NCBI RefSeq assembly: GCF_003462685.1
Contig: NZ_QRVE01000009.1
Location: forward strand, 1-64,000
Source: Collinsella sp. AF23-4AC
GTDB taxonomy: Bacteria; Actinomycetota; Coriobacteriia; Coriobacteriales; Coriobacteriaceae
Direction of reading: 5' to 3'
DNA length: 64,000 nucleotides
The position numbers and the translations under genes were made by a program. Position 1 is the stretch's first letter. The number at the start of each line of letters is the position of its first letter. This document shows positions 61,010 to 64,000 of the stretch, in pieces. The notes beneath the pieces were generated by a model. That model did not search any database. It was not told where the DNA came from and was given only the letters and a program-made list of their open reading frames with translations.

Positions 61010-61648
61010 ATGGCGTTCGACTTTAAGAAGGAATGCAAGGAGCTCTACAAACCTGCAAGCAAGCCGAGTATCGTAACTGTCCCGCCTATGAGCTACGTTG
61101 CCGTTCGCGGCAAGGGCGACCCAAATACCGAAGGTGGCGAGTATCAAAACGCTCTGCCGCTGCTTTACGGAATCGCCTATACCGTCAAGATGTCGAAGAA
61201 AGGCTCAAGGAGTATCGAGGGCTATTTCGACTTTGTGGTACCGCCGCTCGAGGGTTTCTGGTGGCAAGAGTTCCCGAGCGGCGACATCGATTATGTACGC
61301 AAGGACGATTTCAACTTTATCTCGTGCATCCGCCTGCCCGATTTCGTCACCCGAGATGACTTTGACTGGGCAGTCGCGGAAGCCACGACCAAAAAGAAAC
61401 TGGACTTTTCCGCCGTCGAACTGCTTAAAGTTGACGAGGGCCTCTGCGTTCAATGCATGCACACCGGGCCCTACGACAACGAGCCGGCAACCGTAGGCGC
61501 CATGCATGAATATGCGACCGAGCTGGGCTATGTCCCCGACTTCTCAGACACCCGTTTACATCACGAAATCTATCTCTCCGATCCACGCAAATGTGCACCG
61601 GAGAAACTTAAGACTGTGGTTCGTCATCCTATCAAGCGCGCTGAATAG
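61010..61648 (+). CDS. GyrI-like domain protein, probably SOS-induced
   Basis: A 212-residue protein of the GyrI-like/SOUL-type small-molecule-binding superfamily. The N-terminal KPSIVTVPPMSYVAVRGKGDPN, the central GFWWQEFPSGDIDYV, and VQCMHTGPYDNEPATVGAMHEYATELGY match stand-alone GyrI-like proteins that bind or hydrolyse small electrophilic or DNA-damaging compounds. The ribosome site is AAAGGCGG. The SOS box 57 nt upstream indicates DNA-damage control (inference from a perfect consensus). Confidence 0.85.
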   Translation: MAFDFKKECKELYKPASKPSIVTVPPMSYVAVRGKGDPNTEGGEYQNALPLLYGIAYTVKMSKKGSRSIEGYFDFVVPPLEGFWWQEFPSGDIDYVRKDDFNFISCIRLPDFVTRDDFDWAVAEATTKKKLDFSAVELLKVDEGLCVQCMHTGPYDNEPATVGAMHEYATELGYVPDFSDTRLHHEIYLSDPRKCAPEKLKTVVRHPIKRAE

Positions 61649-61721
61649 CGTGGAGCGTCATTTCACGCGTTAGGTTTTAAGCCAGCCAACCAGCCGCCTC
61701 CTGGGCCGTCCGGTAATTATC

Positions 61722-61748
61722 TTGACGCAGCCCGTCGCATCTTATAAG
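61722..61748 (+). promoter_or_regulatory. Candidate promoter of the ClC gene
   Basis: TTGACG (61722-61727), a 15-nt spacer and TATAAG (61743-61748) lie just before a terminator-like hairpin. The spacer is short. Confidence 0.45.
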
Positions 61749-61761
61749 TTTGTTTTGCTAA

Positions 61762-61805
61762 AGCTGGAAAGCCTCTCAACGATGCGCAACTCCAGCTCTT
61801 TTTTT
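61762..61805 (+). terminator. Terminator-like hairpin just before the ClC start codon
   Basis: Arms AGCTGGA (61762-61768) and TCCAGCT (61791-61797) with a 22-nt loop are followed by C and seven T (61799-61805), only 14-29 nt before the ClC start. It either terminates the GyrI-like transcript or acts as a leader attenuator for the ClC gene. Confidence 0.6.
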
Positions 61806-61818
61806 ATCAAAAGAGCAA

Positions 61819-63069
61819 GTGTCGGAAAGCAAAATGTCGGAAAGCAACGTATTGAGCAGAATCAAACACCTGGTCAACACCTATAGCGGCCTCGTGCTCA
61901 TGGGTGCTGTCGGAATCCCTATTGACATCATCGTCGGCGCCATTTGTGCCCTCTTTGGTCGCGTGCTCCTGGCGATCGGTGCCTTCCGCGACGAGCACAT
62001 CACCCTGCTCCTTCCCTTCCTCGCCCTCATGGGCTTGGCCATCGTATTTGCCTACCGCACCTGGGGCAAAGGCACCGAACGCGGCATGAGCTTAGTATTC
62101 GACGTAGGCCACGGGCGCGAAGACGCTATCTCCCCGCGCTTGGTGCCGCTCATTATGCTGAGCACGTGGGGAACGCACCTCTTTGGCGGCAGCGCGGGAC
62201 GCGAGGGCGTGGCCGTGCAGATCGGTGCAACCGTCTCACACTGGATCGGCCGGCGTCTACCTTTCCGAGACCCCGGCAACACGTTTTTGCTTATCGGCAT
62301 GGCTGCCGGCTTTGCTGGACTCTTTCGAACGCCACTTGCAGCCACGGTCTTTGCTATCGAAGTACTGGTCGCAGGACGCATGGAATACCGCGCGCTGTTT
62401 CCCGCGCTTACGGCCTCGCTCGCCGCAAGTATGACCTCCGGCGCCCTGGGGCTCGAGAAGTTCGAGGTCGCCGTTACCGCCTCGTATGCGCTCGACCTCC
62501 CCGGTCTTGGGCGGCTGGCGCTGTTGGGCATCGCGTTTGGTATGGTGGGCGGCGCCTTTGCCTGGTGCCTTGCACATGCCAAAACACTTGCGGCGCGGCT
62601 ACTCCCCAACCCCTATGTGCGCATCGCCGTTATGGGCATCGCGCTATCAGCGATTCTGCTCACACTGTGGCAGGGGCGATACTGCGGACTTGGTACCAAC
62701 CTGATATCGGCAGCGCTCAACGGTGACGGCAAGGACGCCATCATGCCTTGGGACTGGGCGCTCAAATTCGCACTCACCATTACCACGCTTGCCGCAGGAT
62801 ATCAGGGTGGCGAGGTGACGCCGTTGTTCTCCATCGGAGCGAGCCTTGGCGTCGTGCTCGCCGGAATCCTCGGCATGCCCGTCGAACTTTGCGCCGCGCT
62901 GGGATACGCCGCCGTCTTTGGCGGCGCCACCAACACGCTGCTCGCGCCGATCCTCATTGGCTGCGAGGTCTTCGGTTTCGGTAATCTGCCGGCGTTCTTT
63001 ATCGTCTGCGTTGTGGCTTATCTGTTCAACATGGACAAATCGATCTACGCCCTGCAGGAGCGGGCGTAG
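61819..63069 (+). CDS. ClC-family chloride channel or H+/anion antiporter
   Basis: A 416-residue ClC membrane protein with about ten hydrophobic segments. The anion-site motif GSAGREGVAVQIGATVSHWIGRR corresponds to GREGP, with the gating Glu retained. GGEVTPLFSIGASLGVVLAGILG corresponds to GxFxP; the GSGIP motif is not evident. Length is close to the bacterial norm without CBS domains. Start: GTG at 61819 or ATG at 61834; the two starts are embedded in a short duplication of TGTCGGAAAGCAA. No good ribosome site decides between them. I found no fluoride riboswitch upstream. Confidence 0.9.
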   Translation: MSESKMSESNVLSRIKHLVNTYSGLVLMGAVGIPIDIIVGAICALFGRVLLAIGAFRDEHITLLLPFLALMGLAIVFAYRTWGKGTERGMSLVFDVGHGREDAISPRLVPLIMLSTWGTHLFGGSAGREGVAVQIGATVSHWIGRRLPFRDPGNTFLLIGMAAGFAGLFRTPLAATVFAIEVLVAGRMEYRALFPALTASLAASMTSGALGLEKFEVAVTASYALDLPGLGRLALLGIAFGMVGGAFAWCLAHAKTLAARLLPNPYVRIAVMGIALSAILLTLWQGRYCGLGTNLISAALNGDGKDAIMPWDWALKFALTITTLAAGYQGGEVTPLFSIGASLGVVLAGILGMPVELCAALGYAAVFGGATNTLLAPILIGCEVFGFGNLPAFFIVCVVAYLFNMDKSIYALQERA

Positions 63070-63124
63070 AAAGATGTCCAAGCAGGTGATCTCAACCGGA
63101 AACGGCGCCCCACTCTGAGGCTGT

Positions 63125-63236
63125 ATTCCGGGACACGGTTTCCGCTTGGGACGCCATTCGGAAAGCGCATCCCGCTTTAAAACGGAATTCCGGGACGTAG
63201 TTTCCGTCTGAGCCTCCATTCGGAAAGCGTGTCCCG
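63125..63236. repeat. Two tandem 50-nt repeats with 62-nt period
   Basis: ATTCCGGGAC...TTTCCG...CATTCGGAAAGCG...CCCG occurs at 63125-63174 and 63187-63236. GGGACACGGTTTCCG in copy 1 and CGGAAAGCGTGTCCC in copy 2 are inverted at 14 of 15 positions, so the pair can fold together. It fills the convergent gap between the ClC and ogt genes. Confidence 0.8.
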
Positions 63237-63275
63237 TTCTTTCACGGCATCTTGGCTATGCAAAGTGCTCGAGCG

Positions 63276-63854
63276 TTACTCCTCGTACGCGCCCTCAAGC
63301 CGCAGCAGCCACTCCTTGCGGTCGAGGCCGCCAGCATATCCGTTGAGCGATCCGTCGGCCGCGACCACGCGATGGCACGGCACGATAATCGAAATGGGAT
63401 TACGCGCAACCGCAGCCCCCACAGCACGGGGAGACACAACGGGCGCCTCGTTTCCCGGCACACGATGCCGCGCTGCAACACGCTGGGCGATCTCGCCATA
63501 CGTAGCGACCTCGCCACGCGGAATTGAAAGTAGCTCAAACCAAACCTCACGCTGAAACGCCGTGCCAATCAAATGCAACGGCGGCGTAAACCGAGGCTCC
63601 TGCCCCGCAAAATAGGCGTTGAGCCAAGCCCAAGAACGCTCTAGCACCGAAGAAGCCGCGCCATTGGCCGGATTTACCGTCTGCATGCCCCCGGCACCCG
63701 AAACTGCATCGGTGCCCTCAACGTATTCGGCGCTTTCTTTAAGAAGCGTGGAACCAAAGTGCTCCTGCCCCTCAAACCAAAGCCCCGTCAGACCGCGGCC
63801 ATCAGCGGCAAGCAAGATTTCGCCCAAAGGCGAAGCAAACGTCGTCGTGACCAC
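63276..63854 (-). CDS. ogt: Methylated-DNA-protein cysteine methyltransferase
   Basis: A suicide DNA-repair enzyme that removes O6-methyl from guanine onto its own cysteine. The active site is IIVPCHRVVAADGSLNGYAGGLDRKEWLL, with C160. The DNA-binding helix-turn-helix GEVATYGEIAQRVAARHRVPG contains the Tyr and Arg finger residues. At 192 residues it is slightly long because of an insertion around residues 40-70. The start is GTG with AAGGGAG 6 nt upstream. No SOS box is seen before it. Confidence 0.93.
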   Translation of the reverse strand: MVTTTFASPLGEILLAADGRGLTGLWFEGQEHFGSTLLKESAEYVEGTDAVSGAGGMQTVNPANGAASSVLERSWAWLNAYFAGQEPRFTPPLHLIGTAFQREVWFELLSIPRGEVATYGEIAQRVAARHRVPGNEAPVVSPRAVGAAVARNPISIIVPCHRVVAADGSLNGYAGGLDRKEWLLRLEGAYEE

Positions 63855-63913
63855 CAGCGGCTCCCTTCAAAACTCCGCAACATAATACCGCGAATTGTAC
63901 AGGCAACCCCAAT

Positions 63914-64000
63914 CGACCCCAAAGTCACCCAAGGCAGCAGGCGCGAAGCGCCGCAGCTGCCGCACGACCCCAAAGTCCCCGCAGGCAGCAGGCGCAACGC
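63914..64000. repeat. Tandem repeat at the window edge
   Basis: CGACCCCAAAGTC...GGCAGCAGGCGC appears at 63914-63951 and again at 63965-64000 (51-nt period), with small changes, upstream of ogt. The window ends inside the second copy, so the true extent is unknown. Confidence 0.6.

Noticed and set aside
61649..61818. Fluoride riboswitch upstream of the ClC gene
   Set aside because: The GGNGAUGG...CUGAUGA-type conserved segments of that riboswitch are absent.

Overview
The window is 64 kb of GC-rich bacterial chromosome with densely packed genes on both strands. The gene content fits a strictly anaerobic, Gram-positive gut actinobacterium of the Coriobacteriia, most likely Collinsella or a close relative. 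The evidence is a single-copy groES-groEL pair, a giant two-ASKHA acyl-CoA dehydratase activase, an AmaP/DUF2273/Asp23 envelope-stress operon, an LPXTG-type coiled-coil surface protein, a DUF6020-like membrane protein, an M18 aminopeptidase, and an actinobacterial-type SOS box. The genus is an inference; no 16S or marker search was possible. I see no prophage, insertion sequence, CRISPR array, tRNA or rRNA gene.

Layout. 0-5.9 kb: groEL/groES, an amidohydrolase and a divergent M20 peptidase. 6-16.5 kb, mostly minus strand: a zinc-ribbon membrane protein, a YitT-family protein, the amaP-DUF2273-asp23 operon, YebC, a 727-residue membrane protein, lgt, a NifU-like protein, dCMP deaminase and coaX. 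16.7-24 kb: an OPT transporter, the 1,153-residue CAP-domain surface protein and a DUF389 protein. 24.5-31 kb: a tetR-activase operon with palindromic operators, and a HAD phosphatase. 31-37 kb: a TetR-controlled MFS exporter, amtB-glnK, a CmpB-type membrane protein and an HD hydrolase. 37-45 kb: a DXS-like thiamine-diphosphate enzyme, an iron alcohol dehydrogenase, and a complete polar amino-acid ABC importer followed by a class-I-amidotransferase-type hydrolase. 45-54 kb: an HPt protein plus a GGDEF/REC/HD-GYP protein, an alpha/beta hydrolase, a radical SAM protein, methionine aminopeptidase, a 2-hydroxyacid dehydrogenase, aminopeptidase M18 and an Ntn-type amide hydrolase. 54-64 kb: phosphofructokinase, an XRE-membrane regulator, a MacB/FtsX ABC exporter, an SOS-box-preceded GyrI-like protein, a ClC channel/antiporter and ogt.

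The unusual content lies between the genes. (1) At 38.9-39.1 kb, six copies of a 16-nt motif alternate in orientation at a near-exact 40-nt pitch with unique 24-25-nt spacers. (2) Two roughly 130-nt elements (24.3 and 57.0 kb) share a conserved interior but have entirely different, perfectly paired arms, which is the pattern expected of a structured RNA or hairpin DNA family. (3) Branched hairpins sit after groEL and pfkA and share loop and junction sequences while their stems differ; a third large one sits between groES and the amidohydrolase. (4) At least ten REP-like elements with a GGGACAG core occur, several placed exactly at the stop codon of a gene. (5) Two 71-nt palindromic elements lie 1.2 kb apart. 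(6) A G9 tract lies near the 5' end of the surface-protein gene and may cause phase variation. None of these has been checked against a database.
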